Translations under genes and position numbers: made by a program
Notes under the pieces: generated by a model
What the model saw: only the letters and a program-made list of their open reading frames with translations
Told to the model about the DNA's origin: nothing
Databases searched by the model: none
DNA from: an uncultured Alsobacter sp.
GTDB lineage: Bacteria > Pseudomonadota > Alphaproteobacteria > Rhizobiales > Beijerinckiaceae
Assembly (NCBI RefSeq): GCF_945952055.1
Contig: NZ_CAMFHB010000004.1
Location: forward strand, 62,001 to 126,000
Reading direction: 5' to 3'
DNA length: 64,000 nt
Shown here: piece after piece, positions 20,020 through 28,225 of the stretch
How positions within the stretch are numbered: the stretch's first letter is position 1
Layout: each line of letters begins with the position of its first letter

Positions 20020-20745
20020 CTACACGGACAGGCCGGACACGGAGCCGGTGCGGGAGACGAGCGCGATTTCGATGCCGCTTGCCCGGAGCCGGGGCTTGGC
20101 GCGCCACGCCTCGGCGATGCGGCGAAAGCTCGGCGTGTCGGGCACGGCTGCAACCACGAGATCGGTGTCGTCGGCATCGAAGAGCAGCGCCTGGCCGATC
20201 GCCAGCGTGAGAAGCGGATATTCCGGGCTGCCAGGCTTCTTGACCAACGGTCCTTTCTTGCACTCGGCGACCACCCGCCTGCCGTTCACGATGGCCGCGA
20301 CATCGCCTTGGCCTGGACGGGAGTGGACGCGCAGCGTGGCGTCGCCGCGCCTGTAGGAGGCGGCCCATGCGTTCTTGCTCGTAGCGTCGCCACCGCGGAT
20401 CCATCCTGCGCCGGCCAGGAACCCGACGATGTCGAACACTTCGGTCTCGGCGACCCGCACCGATGCTCCGTCGATTGCCACGTCGACATGACCACCGAAG
20501 CCCGGCCGTTCCGAAAGGTACTCGGCGAGGCGCAGCGCCACCTCTGCCTCAGGCATCCGGTCGGCGGGGCCGGTCCAACCCGCCACCGTGCGAATTCCAC
20601 TGTCTTCCGAATGCACGATTGCCACTCCCAGCGCCCGTCCAACGAGCGTCCATCTAAAGGTGCGGGGATGGAGTCGACTACCGGAGCCGAGGGTGGTGCC
20701 CTCGACTGTGTCTCGCCCCCGACGGTCTTTCATCCCCCCGCTCAC
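20020..20745 (-). CDS. PD-(D/E)XK nuclease-like protein
   Basis: A 241-residue soluble protein starting at a GTG (20745); an ATG four codons in (20733), directly after GGGGGG, is also possible. The C-terminal half has a restriction-endonuclease-like core: GQGDVAAIVNGRRVVAECKKG, giving Asp148 and the Glu161-x-Lys163 pair of a PD-(D/E)XK site, followed by a helix with a Gln (LAIGQALLFDADD). The N-terminal half (about 25-110) is unrecognised; VAIVHSEDSGIRTVAGWTGP resembles no domain I know. It is 142 bases upstream of the helicase gene on the same strand. The pair may act together as nuclease and helicase. Catalytic activity is inferred from the motif only. Confidence 0.65.
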   Translation of the reverse strand: MSGGMKDRRGRDTVEGTTLGSGSRLHPRTFRWTLVGRALGVAIVHSEDSGIRTVAGWTGPADRMPEAEVALRLAEYLSERPGFGGHVDVAIDGASVRVAETEVFDIVGFLAGAGWIRGGDATSKNAWAASYRRGDATLRVHSRPGQGDVAAIVNGRRVVAECKKGPLVKKPGSPEYPLLTLAIGQALLFDADDTDLVVAAVPDTPSFRRIAEAWRAKPRLRASGIEIALVSRTGSVSGLSV

Positions 20746-20818
20746 GCTGTCGCATCGCCCGCCGATGCGCCATCATCCGCGCCACCTGCTCGCCACCGCC
20801 ATGCCCGAGGATCCTGCC

Positions 20819-21340
20819 ATGACCCGACCCGACTGCATCGCCCACTGGTCCGAGATCGAGGGGGCGGACGATTCCCACTACGAGGGCGATGACGAGTTGA
20901 TGAGCGTGCGGGCGGCGTTCGGCCGGCATTTCGGGCTCAAGCGGCTGGGTATCAACCACGAGCGCCTGCCGCCGGGCCGGCGGACGTCCTATCCGCATGC
21001 CGAGAGCACGGAGGAGGAGTTCGTCTACGTGCTGGCGGGCGAACCCGAGGTGTGGCTGGACGGGGTTCTGACGCGGCTGAAGCCGGGCGATGGCGTGGGC
21101 TTTCCGCCCGGCACGGGGCAGTGCCACACCTTCATCAACAACACGGACGCGGAGGTTCGGCTGCTGGTCGTGGGTGACACGGCGCGGGCCGACAACAAGG
21201 TGCTCTACCCGCTGAACCCCGACCGCAAGGCCTATCGCGAGGACCTGTGGACGGACGCCCCGGCCCGTGCGTTCGGTGCCCATGACGGACTGCCGGATGC
21301 CGTTCGCGCCCGGAAGGGGAAGGCCGGCGAGCGGGGCTGA
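20819..21340 (+). CDS. Cupin domain-containing protein
   Basis: The 173-residue product starts at ATG 20819, preceded 8 bases away by GAGG; the frame extends upstream to 20588 but overlaps the divergent nuclease gene and looks noncoding. The cupin barrel shows motif 1 RTSYPHAESTEEEFVYVLAGEPEVWLDG with metal ligands H and E, and motif 2 PGDGVGFPPGTGQCHTFINN with the second His. Proteins of this type (often annotated as mannose-6-phosphate isomerase-like cupins) bind a metal; the substrate is unknown. It is divergent from the nuclease/helicase pair and marks the return to host-like composition. Confidence 0.82.
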   Translation: MTRPDCIAHWSEIEGADDSHYEGDDELMSVRAAFGRHFGLKRLGINHERLPPGRRTSYPHAESTEEEFVYVLAGEPEVWLDGVLTRLKPGDGVGFPPGTGQCHTFINNTDAEVRLLVVGDTARADNKVLYPLNPDRKAYREDLWTDAPARAFGAHDGLPDAVRARKGKAGERG

Positions 21341-21445
21341 CGCGCCCGCCCGGACCGATCCGGGATCGCGAGGGTTGCCGAGCGCCGCCACAGGCTTCAC
21401 AAAAGGCCTGCGGTTGAGACGGGACGTCGGACAGGGCCACCCACC

Positions 21446-22456
21446 ATGACGCGTTTGACACGGCGAGCGGCGCTGCGCGGCGGGCTGAAGGCCCTGGCCG
21501 GCCTTTCCACGCCGGCCATTGGGCTGCGCTCGGTCCCGGCACGGGCGGCCGCCACCCTTCGCCTGGCGGTCCAGAAGACCGGGACGGTGGCGTGGGAACT
21601 CGATGTGATCCGGGCCCACGGGCTCGATGCCAAGCATGGCGTGTCGATCGCCGTCACGGAGCTCGCCACGCCCGAGGCCGGCAAGATCGCCCTGCGCGGC
21701 GGGGCGGCCGACGTGATGGTGTCCGACTGGCTCTGGGTGTCGCGCGAGCGGGCGCTGGGCACCCCGCTGCAGTTCGTGCCGTATTCGGCGAGCGTCGGCG
21801 CGCTGATGGTGGGGGCCGAGAGCCCCATCAAGGGCTATGGCGACCTGCGCGGCCGAAAGCTCTCCGTCGCCGGGGGCGCGCTCGACAAGAGCTGGCTCAT
21901 CGTGCGGGCAGCAGCCCGCAAGGAAGGCGTCGACCTGCGCAAGGAGGCCGAGGTGTCCTTCGGTGCCCCGCCGCTCCTGTTCGAGAAGCTGCTGCAGAAG
22001 GAGCACGAGGCCTCCCTCAATTACTGGAACTTCGCAGCCCGCCTGGAGACACTGGGCCATCGGCGGCTGGTGTCGGTGGAAGACGCGATGCGCGGCCTGG
22101 GTGCCAAGGGCACGGTCTCCATGCTCGGCTACGTGTTCGACGAGGCCTGGGCCCGCGACCATACCGATACGCTCGCCCGCTTCCTGGCGGCGAGCCGGGA
22201 GGCGAAGGCGCTGCTCGAGACCTCCGATGCCGAGTGGACCCGCATCCGGCCCCTCACCGCGGCGCCGGACGACGCGACGCTCGCGGCCTACCGCAACCGC
22301 TACCGGGAGGGCATCCCGCGACGCGACGTCGACGCCGAGGAGGCCGATGCGCGCATGCTCTACGCGGTGATGGCCGAGCTCGGCGGAACCGAGCTCGTGG
22401 GCCCCGCGCGCGAACTCGCCGCCGGCACCTATTGCCGGCTGGTGAAGCCCGCCTGA
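21446..22456 (+). CDS. ABC transporter substrate-binding protein (NMT1/SsuA/TauA type) with Tat-like signal
   Basis: A 336-residue periplasmic binding protein. It starts MTRLTRRAALRGGLKALAG, a twin-arginine-like signal, with a cleavage site near ARA-A (about residue 34). The mature part (LRLAVQKTGTVAWELDVIRAHGLDAKHGVSIAVTEL) and GAADVMVSDWLWVSRER are typical of nitrate/sulfonate/taurine/pyrimidine-precursor binding proteins. It is the first gene of a transporter with the permease and ATPase that follow. The bound substrate cannot be predicted. There is no nearby sulfonatase or dioxygenase of sulfonate use. Confidence 0.87.
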   Translation: MTRLTRRAALRGGLKALAGLSTPAIGLRSVPARAAATLRLAVQKTGTVAWELDVIRAHGLDAKHGVSIAVTELATPEAGKIALRGGAADVMVSDWLWVSRERALGTPLQFVPYSASVGALMVGAESPIKGYGDLRGRKLSVAGGALDKSWLIVRAAARKEGVDLRKEAEVSFGAPPLLFEKLLQKEHEASLNYWNFAARLETLGHRRLVSVEDAMRGLGAKGTVSMLGYVFDEAWARDHTDTLARFLAASREAKALLETSDAEWTRIRPLTAAPDDATLAAYRNRYREGIPRRDVDAEEADARMLYAVMAELGGTELVGPARELAAGTYCRLVKPA

Positions 22457-22470
22457 GACCCCGCCCCGCG

Positions 22471-23247
22471 ATGCCCCCCACTCCCCGCCGCGGCGCCTCG
22501 GCCGTGCTGCTGCCCCGGCTCGGCTCCCTCGTGGTGCTGATCGCCGGCTGGCAGGCGGCGGCCTGGTTCGCCGGCTCGCGGCTGCTGCCGGGGCCCGCCG
22601 CCGTGGCCGCCGGCATCGGCGAGGCGCTGGTGCATGGCGAGATGGCGATGCATCTTTCCGCCACGCTCGCCCGCGTCGCGGCCGCCTTCGCGCTGGCGAT
22701 GGCGTTCGGCACGTCGCTGGGCTACGCCATGGGCCGCTCGGACCGCTTCGACCGCGTGGCCGACCCGTGGCTGGTGCTGCTGCTCAACCTGCCCGCCCTC
22801 GTCGTCATCGTGCTGGCCTATGTGTGGTTCGGCCTCACCGAGGCGGCGGCCGTCGGCGCGGTGGCGCTGAACAAGATCCCCAACACGGTGGTGGTGGTGC
22901 GCGAGGGCGCCCGCGCGCTCGATCCGGGGCTCGACGAGGTGGCGCGGGCCTACCGCTTCGGCACCTGGAAGCGCCTGCGCCACGTGGTGCTGCCGCAGCT
23001 CGGCCCCTATCTCGCCGCCGCGGCCCGGTCGGGCCTGTCGCTCGTGTGGAAGATCGTGCTCGTGGTCGAACTGCTGGGCCGCTCGAACGGCGTGGGGTTC
23101 GAGATCGGGACCTATTTCCAGCTCTTCGACGTGCGCATGATCCTGGCCTACGCGCTCGCCTTCGTCGTCATCATGCTGCTGGTCGAGACGCTGGTTCTCC
23201 AGCCCGTCGAGCGGCGCGCCGGACGCTGGCGGCAGCGCCATGCTTGA
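22471..23247 (+). CDS. ABC transporter permease (SsuC/TauC type)
   Basis: A 258-residue permease of the BPD_transp_1 superfamily with six hydrophobic segments. The EAA loop is LDEVARAYRFGTWKRLRHVVLP (split here as LDEVARAYRFGTW and KRLRHVVLP, about residues 150-172), the typical contact with its ATPase. LNLPALVVIVLAYVWFGLTEAA is a hallmark of the SsuC/TauC group. The ATG at 22471 starts 14 bases after the binding-protein stop, and its end overlaps the ATPase start by 8 bases, so the three genes are cotranscribed. Confidence 0.88.
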   Translation: MPPTPRRGASAVLLPRLGSLVVLIAGWQAAAWFAGSRLLPGPAAVAAGIGEALVHGEMAMHLSATLARVAAAFALAMAFGTSLGYAMGRSDRFDRVADPWLVLLLNLPALVVIVLAYVWFGLTEAAAVGAVALNKIPNTVVVVREGARALDPGLDEVARAYRFGTWKRLRHVVLPQLGPYLAAAARSGLSLVWKIVLVVELLGRSNGVGFEIGTYFQLFDVRMILAYALAFVVIMLLVETLVLQPVERRAGRWRQRHA

Positions 23248-23941
23248 GCTCGACATCCGGCGCAAGGAGTACCGCGGCGTCTCGTCGCCGCTGCTGGCGG
23301 TGCGCGACCTGAAGCTGTGCCTGGAGGCCGGCCGGTTCGGCGCCGTCCTGGGCGAATCGGGCTGCGGCAAGAGCACCGCCCTGCGCATCCTGGCGGGGCT
23401 GGATCCCGACTACGAGGGCGAGGTGCGCCGGCCCGGCGAGGGGCGCCTGGGTATCGTGTTCCAGGAGCCGCGCCTCCTGCCGTGGCGCACTGTGGAGCAG
23501 AACGTCCGCCTGGCCTTGCCGCAGCCGCTGGAGGGCCGGGACCTCGCGCCCCTCTTCGCATCCCTGGGGCTCGCCGAGCATCGCGACCGGCACCCGGGCG
23601 AACTCTCCCTAGGCCTGGCGCGCCGCGCCGCGCTCGCCCGCGCCTTCGCGGTGGAACCCGATCTCCTGCTCCTCGACGAACCCTTCGTGTCGCTGGACCC
23701 CGCCACCGCCGGGCGCCTGCGGGGAGAACTCGCCGACCTCGTGGCGCGCAGCCGGGCGACCACGCTGATGGTGACGCATGACGAGGAGGAAGCCCTCGCC
23801 TTGGCCGACACCGTGTTCGTGCTGTCGCCGCGCCCGGCCCGCCTCCTGGGCGAGGTCACGCTCGACCGGCCGCGCGGGGCACGCGACGCCGGATGGGTGG
23901 CGGAGCGCCGGCGGGAGATCGAGCGCTTGCGCGCGGGGTGA
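23240..23941 (+). CDS. ABC transporter ATP-binding protein (SsuB/TauB type), unusual signature motif
   Basis: A 233-residue ATPase of normal length for this group. Seen are the Walker A GESGCGKSTALRIL, Q-loop IVFQEPRLLPWRTV, Walker B LLLLDEPFVSLDPATAG and H-loop LMVTHDEEEALALAD. The signature motif is ELSLGLARRAALARAF instead of LSGGxxQR, so the second Gly and the Gln are missing, which is rare. A near copy of this gene, decayed, lies at 24298-25003 and shares the same altered signature. Powers uptake through the preceding permease. Confidence 0.88.
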   Translation: MLELDIRRKEYRGVSSPLLAVRDLKLCLEAGRFGAVLGESGCGKSTALRILAGLDPDYEGEVRRPGEGRLGIVFQEPRLLPWRTVEQNVRLALPQPLEGRDLAPLFASLGLAEHRDRHPGELSLGLARRAALARAFAVEPDLLLLDEPFVSLDPATAGRLRGELADLVARSRATTLMVTHDEEEALALADTVFVLSPRPARLLGEVTLDRPRGARDAGWVAERRREIERLRAG

Positions 23942-24297
23942 TGCGATCGATGCTGCCGACGGTGCAATTCACCCCGGGCTTGAGATCCACCGCCCTCCTT
24001 CAGAGAGATCGCTAGTCCACCCCGGCCCCCGTCTGCCTCATCCTGAGCCGGCCGCAACGCGGCCGAGTCGAAGGACGCAGGGTGGTGCAGCGGCACCTTT
24101 GTGCGTCCTTCGACTCGCGGCCCTCCGGGCCGCGGCTCAGGATGAGGGGCTTGGGGGCGGTTGAAGAAAGAGCCGGAGGGTCACTGGTTGCGGCGATCCC
24201 AGGGTGCCCATCATCAGGGGTTCGACGTGCGCGCTCCGATGCCGTAAAGGGCAGGTCTCGCCCGAGGTGCAGCTTGTTTTCCCAGCCGTCCAGCCCG
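23942..24297. other. Intergenic region between ATPase gene and its decayed copy
   Basis: A 356-base stretch without a convincing gene. It contains the family A palindromic repeat (24036-24147). The remaining sequence has no clear promoter or ribosome-binding site for the downstream pseudogene. Confidence 0.6.
24036..24147. repeat. Dispersed palindromic repeat, family A copy 2
   Basis: Same architecture as the copy at 8379: outer arms CCTCATCCTGAGCC/GGCTCAGGATGAGG, inner GAGTCGAAGGACGCA arms, and a GGCCGCAACGCGGCC side hairpin. It separates the intact ATPase gene from its decayed copy. Confidence 0.9.
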
Positions 24298-25003
24298 ATG
24301 ACCGACCGAACCGTCCCCGCCGCGGGCGGATCGCTCGTGGTGGACATCCGCAGCAAGGTCTGTCGCGGCGTCTCGGCGCCGCTGCTCGCGGTCGAGAACC
24401 TGCGTCTCAGCCTCGAGGCGGGGACCTTTGGGGCCATCCTCGGCGAGTCGGGCTGCGGGAAGAGCACGGTGCTGCGGATCGTGGCAGGGCTCGACACGGA
24501 GTTCGACGGGCAGGTGCATCGCCCCGGTGGTGGCCGCCTCGGTATCGTCTTCCAGGAGCCGCGTTTGCTCCCGTGGCGCACGGTCGAGGAGAACGTGCGC
24601 CTCGCCTTGCCCGGTGCCTTGTCCGGCCGCGACCTCACGCCCATTTTCGACGCCCTGGGTTTGGCCGATCACCGCGACAGGCACCCCGGCGAACTGTCGC
24701 TCGGGCTTGCCCGGCGCGCCGCGCTGGCGCGGGCCTTTGCGGTCCAGCCGGACCTGCTGCTGCTCGACGAGCCCTTCGTGTCGCTGGACGCCCGCCCCTG
24801 CACCACCCTCATGGTCACGCATGACGAGGAGGAGGTCCTGGCCCTGGCCGACAGGGTCTTCGTCTTCACCCCGAGGCCGGCCCCGGCTCGCCGGCGACAT
24901 CGTGCTGGACCGATCGCGCAACGAGCGCACGGCGGCCTGGCTCGCCGACCGTCGCACTGCCCTGGCGCGCTTGAGGGCCGCCGGAGGGACCGGTCTACGC
25001 TGA
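24298..25003 (+). pseudogene. Decayed duplicate of ABC transporter ATP-binding gene
   Basis: The frame from ATG 24298 is closely similar to the ATPase at 23240: Walker A GESGCGKSTVLRIV, Q-loop FQEPRLLPWRTVEENV, signature ELSLGLARRAALARAF, Walker B LLLLDEPFVSLD. Two lesions are visible. After FVSLD about 16 codons (the D-loop and following helix) are missing in frame, leaving ARPC before TTLMVTHDEEE. Then one extra C in the run at 24881-24884 shifts the frame. The homologous C-terminus (RLAGDIVLDRSRNERTAAWL) continues in the +1 frame to a stop at 25003. The shifted frame otherwise runs far past the homologous end. It has no partner permease or binding protein. Confidence 0.85.
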
Positions 25004-26797
25004 CCCGGGCCGCCGGTCTTCGCCGCTCCATGCGGGCGGCACCTTCACGGGCATGCTCAGAAGGATCTGTGCCATCGCCTTGCCGAGGGCGTCGTTGCGC
25101 AGGGACGCCATGCCTCCGCCGTCGAGCGCCTCCTCGCAGACGAAGTTGAGGGCGTCGAGGCCGGGGACCTCGAACCGGGTCACCCTGCCCTTCACGGCGT
25201 GCCCGAGAAAGGCCCGCACCCGCTCGGGCGTGAGCGCATGGCGAAGGTAGGGCAGCACGCCGGGCCAGCGGGCAATCACGCCGATGTTGGAGATGTCGCC
25301 CTTGTCGCCGCTGCGCGCCAGGGCGACGCGGAACAGGGGAACCTCGACCGCCTCGGGCCCCGGATCGGCCGTGGGGCCGGCCGGCTCGGCGGGGCTTCCG
25401 GCGAGTGGGGGCGAGGATGCCGCCCCGACGGCGAACGTCCCGCCATCGTCGTGCACGACGGCCGACACTGCCTCCTTGGCGATCAGCCACGAGGCGAGCT
25501 TGATCACGGACGAAGGCCGCGGCCGCCGATCGAGCCCCGTGGTTCCCGGCGCGAAGCTGGTGCCGGGTGCGGCGATCTCCCGCGCGAACAGCTCGAGGGC
25601 CTCCCGCCGTGGGTGGCGCACCGAGAGCCGCATGACGACCTCGCGCGCCGCCTGGGCCCGGGAATGCGCCCCGAAGCTGCTCTCGCTGCCCAGGATCTCG
25701 GTGCAGGCCTCGACGATGGGTGGCCAGGCGCGCAGCGCGAGTCGCTCGTTGATGCGCTCGAGAAGCGCTTCGCCGGTGCGCCGGGCCTTGGCGACCGCCT
25801 CGTCGCCGATGACGGTCAGCTGGGCGACGCATTTGTAGCCGTCGGCATAGGTGGCGGACACCTTGTAGTGTGCGCCGGGCGCCCTGCCCCGCGCGCCCGT
25901 GACGCGGACGCGGTCCGGACCGACCTGCCGGAGGGTCACGTGGCGCAGGTCGCAAGCGACGTCGGGCAGGCGATAGGAGCCCGGATCGCCGATCTCGTAG
26001 AGGATCTGCTCGGCGACGGCGCCTGGCGTCACGAGCCCGCCCGTTCCGGCGGGCTTGGTGACGGTCACGGTCCCGTCGGCCTCGCACGCGACGATCGGAT
26101 AACCGATGTGGGCCCAATCCGGCACGTCCCGCCAGTCCGTATGCAGGCCTCCCGTCGCCTGGGGGCCGCACTCGATGATGTGACCGGCGAGGCTGCCGCT
26201 CGCCAGGAGGTCGTAGTCGTCGTCCCTCCAGCCGAAGGCGTGCTGAAGGATGCCCAGGGTCAGCGCGCTGTCGACGCAACGCCCCGTGATGACGATGTCG
26301 GCGCCGCGGTCGAGGGCCGCGCGGATGGGCGCCGCTCCGAGATAGGCACTGGCCGTGAGGAGCTTGCGCGCCTCCCGCGGCGGGGAGGCGTCGTCGAGCG
26401 GCACGAAGCGGTCCTGGAGGTGCAGCACGTCGTCGCCGGTGACGACCGCGATCCGCGGGGCGAGCCCCAGCCGTTCGGACACGGCCCGCGCGGCCGCGGC
26501 ACAGCCCAGCGGATTGATGCCGCCCGCGTTGCAGACGAGGCGGACGCCACGCGTCAGGGCTTCGGGCAGGATCGCGGGAAGGGTCTGCTCGACGAAGTCG
26601 GTGGCGTAGCCGAGCGCCGGGTCCTTCTGGCGCGCTGCCGCCAGGATCGACATGGTGAGTTCGGCCAGGTAGTCGAAGACGACGTAGTCCACGGCGCCGC
26701 TGTGGACGAGCTGGTGCGGGCCGATCTCGCTGTCGCCCCAGAAGGCGCTGCCGCCGCCGATGCGCACGATGCGCCTGCCGGTTTCCGTGCTCGTCAT
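24995..26797 (-). CDS. AtuA-like (DUF1446) acyclic terpene utilization family protein
   Basis: A 600-residue protein from the ATG at 26797. The N-terminal DUF1446 domain (about 1-450) begins RIVRIGGGSAFWGDSEIGP and contains LVCNAGGINPLGCAAAARAV, IVITGRCVDSALTLGIL and ATGGLHTDWRDVPDW. An Ala/Pro/Gly linker (about 475-495) leads to an AtuA-like C-terminal ferredoxin-fold domain (VPLFRVALARSGDKGDISNIG). AtuA is needed for growth on citronellol and geraniol in Pseudomonas, but its reaction is not established, and relatives occur in many CoA-ester degradation clusters. It follows the CaiB/BaiF gene by 50 bases on the same strand and converges on the ATPase pseudogene, overlapping its end. Confidence 0.85.
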   Translation of the reverse strand: MTSTETGRRIVRIGGGSAFWGDSEIGPHQLVHSGAVDYVVFDYLAELTMSILAAARQKDPALGYATDFVEQTLPAILPEALTRGVRLVCNAGGINPLGCAAAARAVSERLGLAPRIAVVTGDDVLHLQDRFVPLDDASPPREARKLLTASAYLGAAPIRAALDRGADIVITGRCVDSALTLGILQHAFGWRDDDYDLLASGSLAGHIIECGPQATGGLHTDWRDVPDWAHIGYPIVACEADGTVTVTKPAGTGGLVTPGAVAEQILYEIGDPGSYRLPDVACDLRHVTLRQVGPDRVRVTGARGRAPGAHYKVSATYADGYKCVAQLTVIGDEAVAKARRTGEALLERINERLALRAWPPIVEACTEILGSESSFGAHSRAQAAREVVMRLSVRHPRREALELFAREIAAPGTSFAPGTTGLDRRPRPSSVIKLASWLIAKEAVSAVVHDDGGTFAVGAASSPPLAGSPAEPAGPTADPGPEAVEVPLFRVALARSGDKGDISNIGVIARWPGVLPYLRHALTPERVRAFLGHAVKGRVTRFEVPGLDALNFVCEEALDGGGMASLRNDALGKAMAQILLSMPVKVPPAWSGEDRRPGSA

Positions 26798-26847
26798 GCC
26801 GTCGCGTCCCGTCCCTTGCTGCCCTGATGACCCTTCGGCCGACCGGA

Positions 26848-28119
26848 TCACCCCTGCTGCACCGCGGCGCCGCAGGCCAGCAGCGCGTCGATGGCCGCCG
26901 GCGAAAGGCCGGCTTCGTTCAGCACGTCGCGCGTATGTTCGCCCAGACCGGGCGCCAGGCTGCGCGTCGGGATCCCCGTCGCGTCCCATTCGGCCGGGTT
27001 CTTCATCTGCCGGATGCGCCCGACGAGGGGATGGTCGTGCTCCTCGAAGAAGCCGATGTCGCCGAGGTGCGGGTCGTGGATGAGGTCCTCGAGGCGCGGC
27101 ACCACGAAGCTCGGAATGTCCGCCTCGCCGAGCCTCGCCACCCACTCGGCCGTGGGGCGCAAGGCGAACTCCTCGGCCACCATGGCGTAGAGCGCATCGA
27201 TGTGGCGCGTCCGGGAGGCCATGTCCGCGAAACGCGGGTCCTCCAGCATCAGGGACGGCTTGCCGACGATGGACAGGAAGGAGCGCCAGTGGGCGTCCGT
27301 GTAGACCGTGCAGCAGATGAACCCGTCGGCGGTCCGGTAGGGCTTGCGCTGGGACGACATCAGGCGCGGATAGGTCATCGTGCCGCGGGCGGGGATGAAG
27401 GTCTCGCCATAGAGATGGTCGCCCAGCACCAGCGACAGCATGGTCTCGTACATCGGGATCTCGACGCGGTGCCCCTTGCCGTCGCGGGTCCGTCCGTAGA
27501 GTGCCGCCGCGATGATGCCGAAGGCGAAGGTGCCCACGGTCCTGTCGGCGACGGTCATCGGCAGGTAGGACGGATCGCCACGGTTGGCCCTGCCGATGAG
27601 GTCGGACAGTCCGGTCGCCGCCTGGATCAGGTCGTCGAAGGCGGCCAGCGGCGCATTGCGCCCGCGTTGCGAAAACCCCGTGAGGCCCGCGTAGATGAGA
27701 CCGGGATTGGCGGCAGCCAGGGTCTCGTAGCCGAGGCCGAGGCGCTCCATCGCCTTCGGGCGGACGTTGTAGACGAGCACGTCGGCGGTCTTGGCGAGCG
27801 CCAGGAGCGCGTCGCGCGCTGGTGCCCTCTTCAGGTCGAGCACGACGCTGCGCTTGTTCCGGTTCAGCCCGAGGAACGGAGCACCGAGCAGCCGGTCGCT
27901 TCCCGGACCGATCCGGCGCGTCGAATCGCCGGCAGGCGCCTCGACCTTGATCACGTCGGCGCCGAGGTCGGCGAGGTGCTGGGTCGTGAGGGGCCCCATG
28001 AACACGCTCGTCATGTCGATGACCCGGACGCCCCGCAACGGCGCCACGTAGGCCTGCCCAACGGCCGTCGCGGCTTGCCGCCGATCCGCACGCACAGTGT
28101 TATCTCTCTGGTCCGCCAT
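26848..28119 (-). CDS. CaiB/BaiF family CoA-transferase
   Basis: A 423-residue family III CoA-transferase. After a variable 28-residue leader it shows LRGVRVIDMTSVFMGPLTTQHLADLGADVIKVEAP and LNRNKRSVVLDLK. The catalytic Asp is expected at the start of the FDDLIQAATGLSDLIG segment (about residue 166), the usual position. These enzymes move CoA from a donor such as succinyl-CoA onto a carboxylic acid, activating it without ATP. It heads a two-gene unit with the AtuA-like gene and is divergent from the GntR regulator. The acid used is not known. Confidence 0.9.
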   Translation of the reverse strand: MADQRDNTVRADRRQAATAVGQAYVAPLRGVRVIDMTSVFMGPLTTQHLADLGADVIKVEAPAGDSTRRIGPGSDRLLGAPFLGLNRNKRSVVLDLKRAPARDALLALAKTADVLVYNVRPKAMERLGLGYETLAAANPGLIYAGLTGFSQRGRNAPLAAFDDLIQAATGLSDLIGRANRGDPSYLPMTVADRTVGTFAFGIIAAALYGRTRDGKGHRVEIPMYETMLSLVLGDHLYGETFIPARGTMTYPRLMSSQRKPYRTADGFICCTVYTDAHWRSFLSIVGKPSLMLEDPRFADMASRTRHIDALYAMVAEEFALRPTAEWVARLGEADIPSFVVPRLEDLIHDPHLGDIGFFEEHDHPLVGRIRQMKNPAEWDATGIPTRSLAPGLGEHTRDVLNEAGLSPAAIDALLACGAAVQQG

Positions 28120-28225
28120 CGAAATCGGCTCAGCTTCGTGCTATGTGTGACGCGATGCGTCCGGCATTGCCGCTGCCGGGATCCGGCATCGCCGCCCGGG
28201 TTCCGGGAGGTCCAGAGGTCACCGC

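Noticed and set aside
17913-20745. Assignment of the pair as Gabija
   Set aside because: Gabija needs a GajA OLD-family ATPase-nuclease. The upstream gene here lacks Walker motifs and is much shorter.
17840-20818. Attachment-site repeat flanking the helicase/nuclease pair
   Set aside because: I searched by eye for a copy of the tRNA-Phe 3' end (GATTCCGCCCCTGGGCACCA) on the far side and found only a 9-base chance match near 21760. No integrase is visible either.
20588-20818. N-terminal extension of the cupin gene
   Set aside because: The frame is open from 20588, but the extra residues are basic and uncharacteristic, overlap the divergent nuclease gene, and ATG 20819 has a good GAGG site.
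24082-25149. Intact second ABC ATPase with long C-terminal extension
   Set aside because: Homology ends at the C run at 24881-24884 and continues in another frame; the apparent extension is out-of-frame sequence.
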